Assembly: GCA_942159475.1 (NCBI GenBank)
Contig: OW804094.1
Coordinates: 132,852,755 to 132,916,754 of the forward strand
Origin: Sthenelais limicola
Taxonomy: Eukaryota > Annelida > Polychaeta > Phyllodocida > Sigalionidae
Length of the DNA stretch: 64,000 nucleotides
Reading direction: 5' to 3'
Position numbers and translations under genes: made by a program. A model generated the notes under the pieces. That model saw nothing but the letters and a program-made list of their open reading frames with translations. It made no database searches and was not told the origin of the DNA. Positions 1 to 13,410 of the stretch are shown piece by piece (position 1 is the stretch's first letter; each line of letters opens with the position of its first letter).

Positions 1-391
1 TTTCTGTTGACTGAGGTATGTGTTGTTAACGAATATTATTCGATGTCTCAAGGACTCGAGGATTTGCTGATCCAAAGATAAGACATCAGAGAAAAGAGGT
101 TGCATATTTACAGCAAAAGGCGAATTGATTCTAACCACTGCGCTTGTCTGAAATGAATGTTTAAAGGGATGTCTTTCACTATTTATCATGTCCTTAGCTA
201 AGAATATTAAAGAAATGATAATCCAGACCTATAATTCCGTGTGCTATATTATATATGATATGTGTTCGTGTATGCAAACCATAATCTGAACCAATTGGGT
301 GGCACCTTGCCAGAAACCATCGTCCAAACCCATAAGATACGGCAAATCGAGTTTTATAGCACCTGGCCAATATAAACATCTTTATCTCTAT

Positions 392-419
392 CCCCCCCCC
401 CCCCACACACACACACACC
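392..419. repeat. Composite microsatellite (C)n(CA)n
   Basis: A run of about 13 C directly followed by CA repeats. The same poly-C/CA structure, or its GT/poly-G complement, recurs at 20005, 25326, 54149, 56878 and 63623. Confidence 0.9.
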
Positions 420-3108
420 TCTCCACTTTATTGCACCTCTCATACTGCAGGGGCATTACAAACTTAAAAGGACTGTCATTCCCACCACTCATTGCAAAAT
501 AGGCTTCAAAAGAAAGTATGTCATTGCAAATATTCAGTTTGATCCAGAGCGAATTCCCTAACAGGAAAACAATAGGAACCGTGATAAATTGGATCAAAAC
601 TGCTCTTGGCCTGCGTATCAAATTTATAATATTTATCTAAAGACGTTGGACTAAACTGTGGCCAATAAAACTATTTATTTAACTGAAATGTTCTTAGATT
701 CATTACATAGCCTACTATTAACCTCTCTGTGCCTTTGCCTCAGTCTCGAGCACTCTGTACCTATATCACATTGCCCCCGAATCTGTATCTGTTGCACTAC
801 AGTGACCAACGAAGCATCTTAAAAGGGTCCTATTGGAGGTATGGGTAGATGTCCTGGGGATTTAGACATCTTATGTAGCTTGTTCGAAAAAATAACTCAA
901 TGGGATCGGATTTTCCAGAAGGAACTAAGTTACAGAGAAGTTGAAAGAGAGAGATGGTGGGAGAGGGAACAAGGAGACTGTCCCACTAGCAAATCCTGTG
1001 CGTAGCACAGGCATTTGCTAGTATTCATTTAATTCTCATCACCCTCATCAAATAAAATCGCGTGTTAGCCATATACATGGGTTATCTTTGAACTGTCAAC
1101 ATTTGATGCTTTTAACACCGCAAACCAGTTAAATAAGCGAGGCCCTGGATAAAATTGTAATTTGATTGTCACGATGGAAATATAATTGATTAACAAGGTC
1201 GCAAGAAATGTTTTGTGCAGCAGACTGCGTTTTGTGCAAGTCATTGTTGACTAGCCTATATACCTATTTGGTATGAAATGAGTAATGTACATGAGATCCT
1301 CTGAAACATGTATCTGATCACCAAATGTACCGGTATTGTTTTTACTATAAAACAAATTGATAGGATCTGTCATTGAAGCAGGTCCTTTCGATGCTTCATT
1401 CCATTTTTGTCAGTGCATACATACAGTGTACGTAGCTATACCAGCTGGTGCAGGCTGTAGGACCGCTATAGATATTAAACAACACCTGGAGGGGATTCCA
1501 TGCTATGCCTCCAGTACATTGCTCTGTCGACTACCACTGATCATTCATGCGACCTTTCATTGGTATCTCACCATCCGAGGTCATCCATAATTGACTTGTT
1601 TCAAAGAGCTATGGGTCACTCATTTCATTCTATTGGAACACACTCAGAGGGAGGGGGCGGGGGGCACTTGCTGGTGCGTCTATTCAGATTCATTTTTTAA
1701 AATCGGATTTTCATGCGTTCTACTAATAGTTATATGTGGAAACAAGGCACAAATTTGATCTCTATCCATATATGGCCTTGCGGATCTCAGATTTCGAAAG
1801 AATTTAAATGAGATTTATATTAATTGAATCGGTAAGCTATTGCCTTGTTCCACGAAAGCTATTTTATTCTTTAATTTATTTCAGTAGAGAATAATTTCTG
1901 ATATGGTCTCCCGAACCCCAAGTATGGTTTGAGGGACAATTACTTATATACCCTTTATAGTTGCTAGAAACGGTACATATCGGATGCCTTAACACCAATA
2001 TTTTCTTTTTCCACCGTATTAGCACATCGTACATTGCAGACATTCATTTACCATTTCTCATGCACCATATTTAAAATTAGCAGCATATTCTCCTGTCCAT
2101 ACTATCTCCGGAAATATTAGCTAGTCTCGGACTTGGTCGGTGTTAGTGGATACTTTCGTGGGAAAATGGCGTATTGAACGTTTCGCACGTGGCCCCAAAA
2201 ACTGCGGGAGAGAAACGATTTGAGATCGGAGGAAATGTCACGTAGAATCCCCGCGTGTAGTATTTAACTTGATTGTCTGTATATATGAGTTGGACAAGTG
2301 GGAGTAGACCACGAATGTCCTAACTGGCTCATATTGTTATAACCTTCTTTGGAAAAGATACGCTCCCAGTGTGACAGTTATATCTACGTTATCATTCTCA
2401 CGTAGGCTCACTAACCGTCTGGCCTCATGTTTATTGTATTGTGATAAAGCATCAAACCCGCCATCTTCTAAACATCCCGTTGTCATGGTTACCATTCCAA
2501 AACTAGCGGGGTGCCGTTCCTTAAAACGACACCTACCACCTTTTTTTAAAAAGAAAAAAAAAGATTCTTGAAGGGTCACTGAACCGAAAGAATGTAAACC
2601 AACTAAGTGTACTCAGGATTGGCCATTTGAAAAATGTGCGATCCCTAAATTATCTTTTCAAAAGGGAAGGTAGTGTCTAGTAAAGCGAACTATTGCTGCT
2701 GATTAATTCTGAAAAGAACGCCACATTCTGTACTTACCAATGCAGATAGCTGTAAAATGGCAGCCCTAAAGCAAACATCACGTTCACCATCGCCATGTTT
2801 TATATATCTTGTATACAATGTCCTCTACTTTATTCCTATTTTTGACCGCAAGTTTTGACTGAGTTTGCACAAATGGGATTTGATCTCAATTCTACCGCTG
2901 CCCATGCCATGGTGTTTAAATTTCTGCCGCATATATCCGTATATGGACCCACCGTTGCTTTTAATTTTTATATTTTCTTTTGAAAAAAAAGCTTCTCATG
3001 AGATCATGTTTTAATTTTATAAATCTTTTCGATCTATGTTTTCATAAATTACTTTTTAACGTTCTAAGGCGTTGTCCTTTAGGAAGAAATGGTGAGGCAA
3101 GTACATTT

Positions 3109-3196
3109 TATACTCGTCCTGTAGGCAGCGGCGTGCCATAGAGGTAACCATAGAGGGCTTTGATGTTTACTGCCTACAGGATGCGAATAGAGTATA
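3109..3196. mobile_element. Short foldback (MITE-like) element, family B, copy 1
   Basis: About 88 bp bounded by inverted repeats. The left arm reads TATACTCGTCCTGTAGGCAG and the right arm is the complement, CTGCCTACAGGATGCG followed by AATAGAGTATA. The centre carries a CTTTGATGT motif. A second copy in opposite orientation lies at 58773-58867. No transposase is encoded, so this is a non-autonomous element or its remnant. Confidence 0.65.
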
Positions 3197-4580
3197 CTGA
3201 TTCATTTCCAGTGAATTATTTCTTCTGGGCCAAACTCCTTGAGTGTCAAACCCTGGCCTACCAGGAACTGCCTGCATAAAATATTCATCTCCTTCGCTTT
3301 AACTGGAAACATGACAGGCTTTTCTGCCAAGATCTGAGGTGTGTAGAGGAGACATGCTAACGGGATGCGATACCAAGAACTACAGAAAAGTGTAGATTAT
3401 AGCCGAGCGTCGGGTGAATCAATTCCCACGACTTTGTCCTATTTACGCACTTTGACTTAGACTAGCAATTTAGTAGCATCGAGTCCCTCAGTTCAACTCG
3501 ATGAGCACACATAGCATAGGCCTTACTGGTGGTTGGAAGATCGCTGGACCATCATGCATTTGTTTTCATAGATCATTTACACAACCTATTGTATTGGCGA
3601 AAAGAACATTGCATTTTTCGATAAACATGTTGCTAAATATTTGTATGTTAGATTTGAACTGGATCCATCCCAGTATGCACTGTAATTGACATGCTTAGTA
3701 AGACATTCAATTCCTCAGTCAGTTGAGTCTGTAGTGACTCTAATATGATAGTTTTAATTGTTTTTCCTAGTTTTGTTAATGAAACAAAAAGAATTAAAGA
3801 CTTATACAAGTCTAACTTTGACGTTGTCAACCTTGATATAGTTTCTTTGCGTATGATAAATATTATTCACATTTGATTACTTTACACCTAACGGACCTGC
3901 TTCAAGACCGCTTAATTATTTTCACCTGTAGATAAGGCGATTACTAGTAATTAAGTTTTACATTTCACATGATATATAGATCCATTTAAGTTGCTCGGAA
4001 AAATAAATAATGAGAACATGCGTCAAAAATAATTGCTCATAATATCGGTGGTTAACATTAGTTTACGACCCAGTATTATCTTAAAGAAACAACAAATAAA
4101 TATTAATGTAAATACTAAAAAGCCATAAGCTGTTGACCTGACCGCGCAATATCCATGCAAGTGAGTGGGTACAAGCAGTATGTATGACTAAAGTCAATTA
4201 TTCTGGTTTAGTGATGTCGCGTGGTCAGGTAAAATATATAGACCTGGCCAAGGGGACAGCTGTCGAGCTTTACGCACCTGGTTGGTCTCCACTGGAGGTC
4301 CATAGGGCGTAATGAGGGCTTGGTCTTGATTTAATTCATCTGTTTTTAAAATAAAATTTATTAAACAAACTCCCATATTTTTCGTGGTATTTGCAGTTGT
4401 CCATAAAATCATTGCACTATACCTTGCAAAAGATTGGGTTCAATGGGAATGTTCTTTACTAAAGATGAAGAATCATGGGAAATAGCCAGAGACACGAGGA
4501 TCGCCATATATATTGATATAATGTCTTAGAATGGCGTCTGGTTTACTTTTAATGTTTGACATGAAACTTTTGTCTTTCAG

Positions 4581-7500
4581 ACGTGACAATCCTTGTGATG
4601 CTGTTGTGATGCACCCTAAATTCCATGACAAACAACTCTCTACTCTACCGCCAGACAGGTATAGTATTTACACATGTCTTGTTGTACAGTGGTACAGAAA
4701 TGTCCTCTATTAACATATTCTATTTTTCCAAGTCTTTCGCTCTTGTAACTATGTTGGTCCTGGGTAAGACCATAAACTGCCTTTCTGTCTCTTTTTCTCT
4801 GTCTCTCTCTCTACCTTCATCTCTATTTCCTCGGTATGATCATAAACTGCCTTCCTCTCAGCTCTCCTGCCCTTGATATAACCTTTCAATGTGTTGATAA
4901 GGGCGTAAAGAAACCAATCTCACTCACTCACTCTTGTAATTATGTGTGAAGAAAGCTCCTCAGTTACTGTGGAAGACTTTTTTCCCCCCAGTCTTAGTAG
5001 GCTTTTGTTGGTTTTATTTAACTTCTTCGTGTTGATGTTTGGGGGTGGGGAGGGTGGGGGGTGTCGCACTACTGACTAATCTTTCCCCGGTTGTCATTAT
5101 TTTCAAACAAAATATAATATGGGGTCTAGCGCATATGCCGATTCGATTTACATTGCTTTAATTGATCATTAAAACAATAAACAAATTATATTTTTAAGAA
5201 ATTCTATTGAAGACACTTTCAAATTGTACATCTTGAAATGTTCAGGTATTTAAATGAAAAACCTAATGAATAAACATGTTATAAGGGAAATTATATCAAG
5301 TTATTCGCTCACGGGATCTTTTGTATGTTTAACATTTACTGCTTTAATCAGTTTTTATTATGCATCTGCCAAGTAATTCCCTGTTATTTACAAAAGTTCC
5401 TTATTCATGTTCCAGCGTTATCGGTACAAGTTCACTACGAAGGGCATCCCAGTTAAAGAGGCGATTCCCACACCTTAAGTTCGAAGATGTTGTATCCTTG
5501 CAAATGCGATCTATTGCCAAACTTTTCACTTCAAACTACTCTGCAGACACTATTATTACCTTTTTAGAAAGTTTCTTATAAATTAGCACATAGCTGGAAA
5601 CATGGAGTATTGAATAAATAGAATGTTTGCATTTAGTATCTAGTATTAGATTTTAGATGATTTTCTCGTTGGGTACAGCTCTGCTTTAAATTAGCTGTTT
5701 CTCGCTTGTAGTCCTAACATTATCGTACATGAATGTATGTTCATCAGTTGTCATTCTTAACTGTGAATCCAGAGAGGAAATTTAAACACACGATTACACA
5801 AATTAGATGGGGCTAATAAATATGCCGCGCTCATACTTGCTGCTGCCGGCCTTGAGCGGATGGGTTGGCATGACCGAATAACCCATGTGAGTATTTGTTT
5901 TACCAGACTGTTTAGTGCAGCTCTTAGAGCTAGTTTTTTCTCTAATTCATGGGGTGGTATACTGCCATCTATTGTATGTTGTACTAGGCTGTGCAGCTCT
6001 TAGCTGTTTTTTCTCTTAATTCATGGGGTAGTATACTGCCATTTTTACTCGCAACCCATATGGGATGCGTAACTAAAATTTCAAAATCTAGTGTATGTTT
6101 TACTGGGCTGTTTATTGCAGCTCTTATAGCTGTTTTTCTCTTAATTCATGGGATAGTATACTGCCATATATTGTGTGTTTTACTGGGCTGTTTTTTCTCT
6201 AATTCATGGGGTAGTATACTGCCATCTATTGTATGTTTTACCAGGCTGTTTTATACAGCTCTTAATTATAGCTGGGCTTTCTCTAATTCGTGGGGTTACC
6301 GTAGTAGACTGCCATCTATTGCTGAGAGGAAATGTGCTAACGGCCGCTCTATCCTACTCTCTTTGTGCCTATGCTTGGTCTTTGAGGGCTCGAACCCACA
6401 GCACTTTACCTGCCTCTGGGTCCAAACCAGCAATAAACTTCTTTTTAAAAAAAAAATATTTTATACCCATTTGAAAATACTAATTGAAAGGTTTTTAAAT
6501 CATTTTTTTTTTAGATGCATCCGTATAATGTGATCAAACCCGCATCAACTGTTGTGTTCTATTCCTCCTGAATTCCACCTATCCAGAAAAAGTAGAGTTT
6601 CTAATAAATGACAATATGTGTTCGCAATGCCAGTCTACAATATGCTCTGAGAACAAAGGTGCCATAAATTTGCTGTCTACTATAGAAGCCCTGTGAACGT
6701 GCATTAAAAGAAATAGATGATTTGCAGGACGTACATTACTTTGTTCCACCGAGGCTGTGATCTCTAAGCTCTATTGTGGAGCCGGCTGATGGATGGTCAT
6801 TTAAAGTGTCTCCCTCTATTTATTACTCCACATCCCGGCATGTATAACCTAGACCCGTCAGTCTGGCAGGCAGGAAAACGAACGAGCGAGGACACTTTTC
6901 TGACGTGCTGTGTCACGTGTTATTAGGTCCCTACTTTTAAGCCCCTATTCCCCGGCCTATTCCACCCAAAAGATTCCCGAATCAGATGTCCATCGCATTG
7001 TCATCCCAGTCTAGGCTCAGAGCCTATCAGATCCCTCCAAACTGAGGGAAACTGGGCGCAAAATCCCAATATGGTGGTACACTCTCTGTATGGGGTCTGT
7101 TGAGCACTCCAGGGCTGGAAAAGCCATTAGCACAACGATCTTATCTCTTCTGTTAGGCTCTGAGCCCAGACTGATCCGATCATATTGAACTTTTTTAATA
7201 TGATTGGATTGTTGTCGGATTCTCATCGCAGGCTATCATTATGTTGTATGCATCTTCAAACAAAACAAATCTATAGGACATAATTTTGCCGGTGAAACAA
7301 GCATTTTACAATGAGTAAAATATATATTTATTATTATATTTTCTTCTAAAGGAATATGTGTTTTCTACAATAAACGGTGAAAAAATACTTTTAGATTACC
7401 GTATATTTTGTTTGTATCAAGAGTAATTATGACGTCTTGAGCAATATTTCGGTGAACCTTACTCATTGGCCATATATCCAACTTCGTTCCGGTCAGATCT

Positions 7501-10500
7501 ATATATTCATTCTGCCACCAGAACCATACAAGATGCAGTCCATCCATATCTCACTGCTGACTGCTTTATATGGGTGCTTTTAAAAACGTAATCTGGGTCC
7601 ATTGAAATGGGTCGAGCTGGTGCGGACGTGCTAGAGACCATGAGGCTATGATGGGGATTGGCTGGGTTAGTTCCTAGGGTCAGGGGTTAGTCACGTATAG
7701 GATAAAGCCAGACTGATTGTGTGTGGGGTGGGGTAGGGGGGGGGGGGTACCATTCGTTTGATGATTGATTATCTTTAACGCTTTGCATTAATAAATGAAA
7801 AAATATCTAGAATATCATAATAATGTGTAACGAGGGAGATCAGGGAGACATGATGCAACACTTTGTATGTTACATTGTAAATACAGTCTCGGCTCAGAGT
7901 TGAGAGAGTCTCTCCAAAATGAGGGAAACCTCTCGCTCCAAACCGCAAAATGCCATTAGAATCACATTGGGACGCCTACTCCAGGGCCAGGAAAGGCATT
8001 GGCCCAGTAGGCGTCAAATCACTGCCATACCATTCTTATCTGATCTGAGAGGCTGTGAGCCTAGAATGAATATTTCATCTTCCTATATTAGATTCTAAGT
8101 GTAAATTGGCCTGTCGACTCTTCTGATTAATGCACACTAGATTCGAATCCCGTAGTTTGGGGTTTAAATCCCATGAGCTACTGTTAAAATGCCCCACTCT
8201 GAAAGGCAGGGATGCAAGTCTTCAGTATTTGTACTTATATCAGTATTTTTGAATACACATATTTTTTGAACACACATACCAAAAGTTCTCAAACCTTCCC
8301 ACAAATTCAATTATTTATAACCGAATAATGTATAAAAAGTAATCTAATGTTTTTGTGATCAAAATGTTTGTCTTAAATTCAATTTGTAAAATACTCTACG
8401 GGTAGTAAAGGCCCTAAATAATAAGAATTCACTCTCCTATTAAAAAAAAAATCAGTATTCTTGGTATGACCAGACATTCATCCATGAACAAGGACGAGCC
8501 GTTCTGGGTTGGGTTTATTATTGGTTGTTTTACGCCATTCTGCAACACAATGCACCACAAGGGCAACTCTGGTCTTAAATAAACCCCTTTCGCCTTACAA
8601 TGTACATACATCCAGCTTTCCGCGTCGATCGCATTTTATCAATAAACTGCTTTGGGCTTCCAGTGGCTCATAATCTATGTCCTTATCATTTGTCAAGTTA
8701 CGAGGGGTTTCTATGTTTTTTTCCACCACAGGTTCTAGAACCAGAAGATTGTATGTATGCAGTATCACAAGGAGCCTTAGCTGTGGAGTGTAGGTCCTGT
8801 GATGATGCCACCCTACGGATGCTGCACACACTAACTCATTTTGAGACGGTCATGTCTGTGATAGCGGAGAGAGCCTTCCTCCGGAAACTGGTAAGTGTTC
8901 TTAAGTGTGGATGACGGATCCGAAGAATTGACTGGCAAAACATGTTTTTATATATTATGACCATGGAAAATAATTATAGATAATCCTATGAAACGATACA
9001 GAAAATTCGGTCACTATGCTTTACCATGTTGATATATATGGCTCTGGTTCTTGGTATTTTGGATGATATAGCTACTTTAATGTTGGTAATGCAAGCTATT
9101 TTCCTCTCCGCAATTGTACCATATTCTATGGAGTCCCATTACCAAGATTGTACCACATTCTATGGAGAGTACCTCATTGCGATAGGCCTCGATACTTCAC
9201 TGGCCTTCAAGTCCAGAGAAGTCTCATGTCAGAAGGCTGCACTTGTACCCAGGGCTGGTGATGCTCGCGCCCTCGACAACCCTGGATTTCTGATCAATAT
9301 GTTAACTCTGGTAGCGGCTAGTCTAAACTGGATCTCAGCAACCAACCATTTCTTACTTGAAAGATGATGGCGAAAATTTCTTTTCTTTTCTATGATTTAG
9401 GAAGGAGGATGCAGTGTACCTGTAGCTGCTCATACATCTATAGAAAAAACTGAGGTAATTATATATTTCTACTATTTAAAAAATACAATTTCAGTGATAG
9501 CTTGCGTAAAGTTACGTAACAAATCTATGTCCATTTCTTAAAGTGCGTCGGAAGTAATAGATAGAAGAGAAAAGGTTAAAGAGATAAATCATTAAAGCAG
9601 AAAGATCTGGGCTGTGAACACGCCCAGCGCGGTGAATTTAACGCGCCGCCCAGGCTCCCGCGCGGCAAAAGTAAGATGGCTGCCGTGGTGAGTGCTGTTG
9701 ACACTTCAACCTCGGATACCTTGTTCAGCTTTAATGCTCGCGCGAGACTTTCTGCCTATGGATACCAAAAGGAAAAAATACTTCTCAATTTGTATGAACA
9801 TTGTGTTAACAGTACGAAGTCCCCGATTTTGAATAGTGAGAGTAACGTTTGCCATGAAAATCGCTGTTTTAATTTGCCTGCTTACATCTCAAAGAATAGT
9901 TGTTTTAAAACACGATGGATTGTAATAACTTACCTTTTCTTCTCTTATTTCACAAGTTAACCATGCGAGGTGGAGTATACAGTATTGACGGCTCCCAGGC
10001 TGTGGTCAACTCAAGTAAAACTGTCTTTCCTGATTCTGATGAGCCTGATAGTAAAAAGGTGAGCAGTCTGACTATTGTTGCAGTCCAAATGTTCCTTAGC
10101 ATCGGTGAAAACGTTTTGTTTCATTACTGAATGCTTCCATAGGCTTTGCCTGTATGTAAGTTGCATTTACTCTTCGTTACTTTATGAATGTATGTCACAC
10201 TACACCCAATTTACATTGAGAAAGGAATTTATGCCTTTATTATTCAGTCCAGCCATCCATTATATGGTCCTGTACTCTGGGTAGATAGTTTATATTATTG
10301 TTATGTGATGAGGTGAAAAAAATCGGTTATTTTGCCAAGTTATGGAACAAACCACTAATATGTTGGCAAAAGAATGTAAATGTTTTTATGAGAATATTTT
10401 TTCTTTGCCTTTATATGAGAACATGGTAGTCCATTAGGTGGGGAAAGACGTTGCATTCCATTCCAATTAGATGCCATGTCATTAGTAAATTCTTTTTTTT

Positions 10501-12383
10501 TATTTCTTTTTTACTTTTGTGCATTTTATGTCTAGTGAACCCATTATAATATTACAAATCATTAAATCATTTATAACCAATTGAGCGCATATTTTACACT
10601 GCTCTTGAACGTTAGCTTTGTTTCTCTCGAGCATGAAGCATCACCGATTAGTTATTTACGCCCAAAAGCTATCGTTTTCATCACGGCTTTATTAATTTGG
10701 GGGGGGAAATCTCCGCGAGTTCTGTATTTATGTCGCTTTTGATACTATCACTTTTCAGGATATTTTTGACCGAGAAGTGAGGAAATGATTTATGTTAATG
10801 TTTGTTGATTTGCTAGCCTGCAGACCAGTTATTGTGCTTATCGTTGCGTTTCATTTACGTTTTGACGCTTTATTTGTTTAGGTGTTAAATGTAAATATCT
10901 ACATATTAGAACGTGCTACATTGTTGATTTTAAGTAGATACATTAGTCAATACAATTTATTTATTCTCTTTGAGCGCCTAACTCGAAAGAAAAGTGAATT
11001 TATATCAGCATTGGCTTAATACCTTTTGTTCTGATCCTTGAGCTGTCTTTTCATACTCCGAAAACACGAAGCTGTTTTTAAAATGTTGAGGGGGATGGGG
11101 GGAGGGGGGCGTGGGAAGTTTATTGGGGGACCTTTCCAGTGTAGCTCCTTTATAGGCTGGTGATAGTAAAGCCCGTGATCCATTCTCCACCGAAAAGACC
11201 GTTTGTGGCAAGGTGTAGCCAGTCTAGGCTCAGAGTTGAGAGAGTCCCTCCAAACTGAGGGAAAGCGTCTCACTCCAAACCGCACAATGGCATTAGAATC
11301 CCATTAATGCGCCTACTCCATGACCAGGAAACACCACCGAAATGGGTCCTAGCGGATAGTGGATCGGGCCCTTAACTGTAAGATATCCAGAGGTTATTAT
11401 ATGATGGGATAGATGTAATTAAGTGAGGTGGATGGTAGGTAATAACAGGGGTTCAGACTATTTACAGCATCTGCGTAATGAACTACAGTCAAGGACTGTA
11501 TGGTTTGAATGACAACACACGCTTCGAACATATTTTAATACCTTTCTCTCCGGAGGCACATGTTATCTTTGCATGAATCATCCTGCATGGGTTTGCAGTA
11601 TTTTCCAACATTTTCCTTTCTCATTTTTTTTTCTCATTAATGTGATCAAAATTTTGTCATCGATACTGTCATGCCTTGTTACTTTTTTTGGTATATATTC
11701 CTGTTGGATATCTCCACTGAAAATGAATCAAAATAATTGTCTCCTATCGCCTCAATTACCAGATATATTCTTTTCAACCCCACATAGCTTTGTCATTTTA
11801 TTAACAGCGCAGTGTATTTTGTCACTTCCATACCCAATTACTAATTTATCCTGAATATGTATCTGCTTCATCCTGAAAATTTCGCAACAAATGTTTTTGC
11901 CCATAACTATCTTACTTTTTTTTCTAGCCCAAATGAGGGGAATTTCATTTTTCTATTACTATTTCGGGGTCCCAATATATTGAACGAATGTGTGTGTGTG
12001 TTTACCTGATAAATGCCTCTTGGTCGAGCATAGTTGTAACCTCTATTTATATTTATCCTTTGCAGCCGGCCCTGTCTCAAGGCTCAATGCAATTCTCTAG
12101 TATTGTGGCAAAGGACTTCTGCCAGGACGCTTTACGGGCGGCTGAGAAGCTCGGCATTGAACTAGCTGTGACAATCCTCGAGGATGGCGGCCGCGAAATC
12201 CTCACCGCAACCAAGTCTATTATGAAGAAGGAGATCGAGAAGGCACAAGCTGAAAAACTATCAGCAGAGAAAAGCGAGAAGGAAATGAAGAAGGACATGA
12301 AAAGCACTTCAGTAGGGCAGTTGGCCAAGCAGATGACTCCCAAACCCGAGAGAAAACGCACGAATAGTCAAAGTAGTATATAA
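4581..12383 (+). CDS. HMBS: Hydroxymethylbilane synthase (porphobilinogen deaminase), 3' seven coding exons
   Basis: Heme-pathway enzyme that polymerises four porphobilinogen molecules into hydroxymethylbilane in the cytosol. Exons: 4581-4658, 5416-5491, 5773-5886, 8732-8890, 9401-9454, 9957-10058, 12066-12383; all have GT/AG borders and matching phase. The first visible exon starts at the equivalent of human R116. Visible landmarks are GTSSLRRA (substrate arginines), RGNLNTRL (equivalents of human R167 and R173), [28 protein letters not shown], and EGGCSVPV, whose Cys codon at 9410-9412 carries the dipyrromethane cofactor. After GGREIL the family normally ends within about 10 residues. Here a Lys/Glu-rich tail of about 59 residues follows, ending TNSQSSI. 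The N-terminal exons are outside the window. Identity is very secure; the 5452-5491 donor could shift by a few bases. Confidence 0.95.
5905..6325. repeat. Tandem repeat array in HMBS intron
   Basis: About six imperfect units of roughly 60-100 bp. Each contains versions of TTTTACCAGGCTGTTT, CAGCTCTTA..AGCTG, CTAATTCATGGGG and AGTATACTGCCATC. The long apparent ORFs across it are repeat artefacts. A related set of units lies at about 35600-35760 inside an intron of the mucin-like gene, so the unit is a dispersed repeat. Confidence 0.75.
7007..7173. mobile_element. Foldback (MITE-like) element, family A, copy 1
   Basis: Terminal inverted repeats CAGTCTAGGCTCAGAG and CTCTGAGCCCAGACTG bound 167 bp. 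Internal CCTCCAAACTGAGGGAAA and CCAGGGCTGGAAAAGCCATT blocks are shared with six other copies in the window. No coding capacity. It lies in the intron before the 8732 HMBS exon. Confidence 0.75.
7884..8068. mobile_element. Foldback (MITE-like) element, family A, copy 2
   Basis: About 185 bp. It starts CAGTCTCGGCTCAGAG, carries the inner blocks CCAAACCGCAAAATGCCATT and GACGCCTACTCCAGGGCCAG, and ends GTGAGCCTAGAATG. It sits less than 1 kb from copy 1 in the same HMBS intron. Confidence 0.75.
9600..9720 (+). promoter_or_regulatory. CpG-dense, promoter-like patch inside HMBS intron
   Basis: An otherwise AT-rich intron becomes locally rich in CG dinucleotides (9625-9665) and then carries AAGATGGCTGCCG at 9673, which resembles the YY1 motif that overlaps start codons in metazoan core promoters. 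The ATG at 9676 opens a 94-codon frame ([14 protein letters not shown]...) of unknown nature, and a GTGAGT donor-like site follows at 9688. It could be an alternative or nested promoter with a first exon, or simply a base-composition fluctuation. Confidence 0.25.
11220..11340. mobile_element. Foldback element, family A, copy 3 (3' truncated)
   Basis: Starts CAGTCTAGGCTCAGAGTTGA and keeps the blocks CCCTCCAAACTGAGGGAAAG and GCGCCTACTCCATGACCAGG. The right terminal repeat is not recognisable, so the copy is truncated or decayed. It lies in the last HMBS intron. Confidence 0.65.
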
Positions 12384-13410
12384 TTCGCACCATTAAGATT
12401 CCTCTGTATCTTACCATTCATAACATTTGTCTCAGGGGAGTATGTTCTCCAGAAGGTACCTTTAACCTTAAAATCATTGAAGTTAATTTCATCTGAGGTT
12501 ATATTTGAGACATGATATACTTACTCATTGTCAATATTGACTTGTATGTTTCTTTTACATAGTGTATTGCGTATATGTATACATTGAATTAGTTTTTTTA
12601 TAGCAGGGATAGTATGGAATATAGCTTGGTTTTGACATTTGGTGAAGACCAAGCTATTTACTCTAGGCGTAGAGTATATCCAAATATTTCTGTCAATCTT
12701 CGTTAATGGAACGTGTTTTTTTTTAAAATTTAGCTATTGGTGCTTTTATTTTTATGCACTTGAAAGGAATATTTTATTCCTGTTATTATATCCGTTGTGT
12801 TTCTCTTGGGGTAAATATAGAAATGTGTCACATGTGAACGCCTATGTGTCTTAAGGTCACCATAAACTCGAGTGATCGCTATATTTTATGGGTGCGAGCA
12901 GAAATAGAGAAGCAATGTTGTTGTCCCGACTGTATGTCTGGAGCCTAATGCCAAAAGTTAAATATTGTTATATATCACGGAACTGCCATGAAAAAGAGTT
13001 ATGAAATGAAAGGGAGAAAAAAGATAACATAAATGAGAGCAAACGTATTTTAAAAAAAAAGAGAAAAAAGAGTAAGACCGAAATAATTATACAAACGATA
13101 AAAATGTAATGAGTTCTTGGGTGATTGGGTCCAAGTGTACCTCGAAACACCTGTGACTGGAATAGATCGGAGTGGTGGGAAGAGGGAGGAGTAGGTTGAA
13201 TGTGATTATTGTGCGTGCGAACACGGTGAGGTTAGTAGATACTACTAATTAATCCCAGTAGGCGCCGTTTACCTGTTCATGGGAAAGTGATAAGTGTAAA
13301 TTTACCAAGAACTCGTCCAACCACAACAACGCAGGTAAACCATATGCCTTGTCTAGATCCATATGATGAATCTTGACTGTTAATATTTCAATAAAAAGTG
13401 AAAAACAATC
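12384..13410 (+). other. HMBS: Probable HMBS 3' UTR with poly(A) signal
   Basis: After the TAA at 12381-12383 the sequence is AT-rich and non-coding. A canonical AATAAA lies at 13390-13395, giving a 3' UTR of about 1 kb if used. Weaker AT-rich stretches upstream could end shorter transcripts. Confidence 0.45.

Larger units (their letters stand above)
1..4580. other. Upstream intron / 5' flank of HMBS; no coding exon found
   Basis: This stretch precedes the first HMBS exon visible here, which starts at 4581 in phase 2, so it must be at least partly intron. I searched it by eye for the missing HMBS exons (the region equivalent to human residues 1-115, including the catalytic KDLPT segment) and did not find them. 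It contains a composite poly-C/CA microsatellite at 392-419 and an 88-bp foldback element at 3109-3196. The short ORFs here show no recognisable domain. Confidence 0.6.

Noticed and set aside
4441..4530. Frame MFFTKDEESWEIARDT as the missing HMBS FTKELE exon
   Set aside because: The match stops after FTK, phase does not fit exon 4581 and no donor is present.
6360..6430. GGCTCGAACCCAC resembling a tRNA B box (SINE candidate)
   Set aside because: No matching A box at the right distance and no second copy in the window.
5991..6533. 180-codon plus-strand frame in the HMBS intron
   Set aside because: It runs through a tandem repeat with no stop by chance; the protein is just the repeated unit and lies between confirmed HMBS exons.
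8130..8175. GATTCGAATCCCG resembling a tRNA B box
   Set aside because: No A box, no acceptor-stem pairing or tRNA fold could be built around it.
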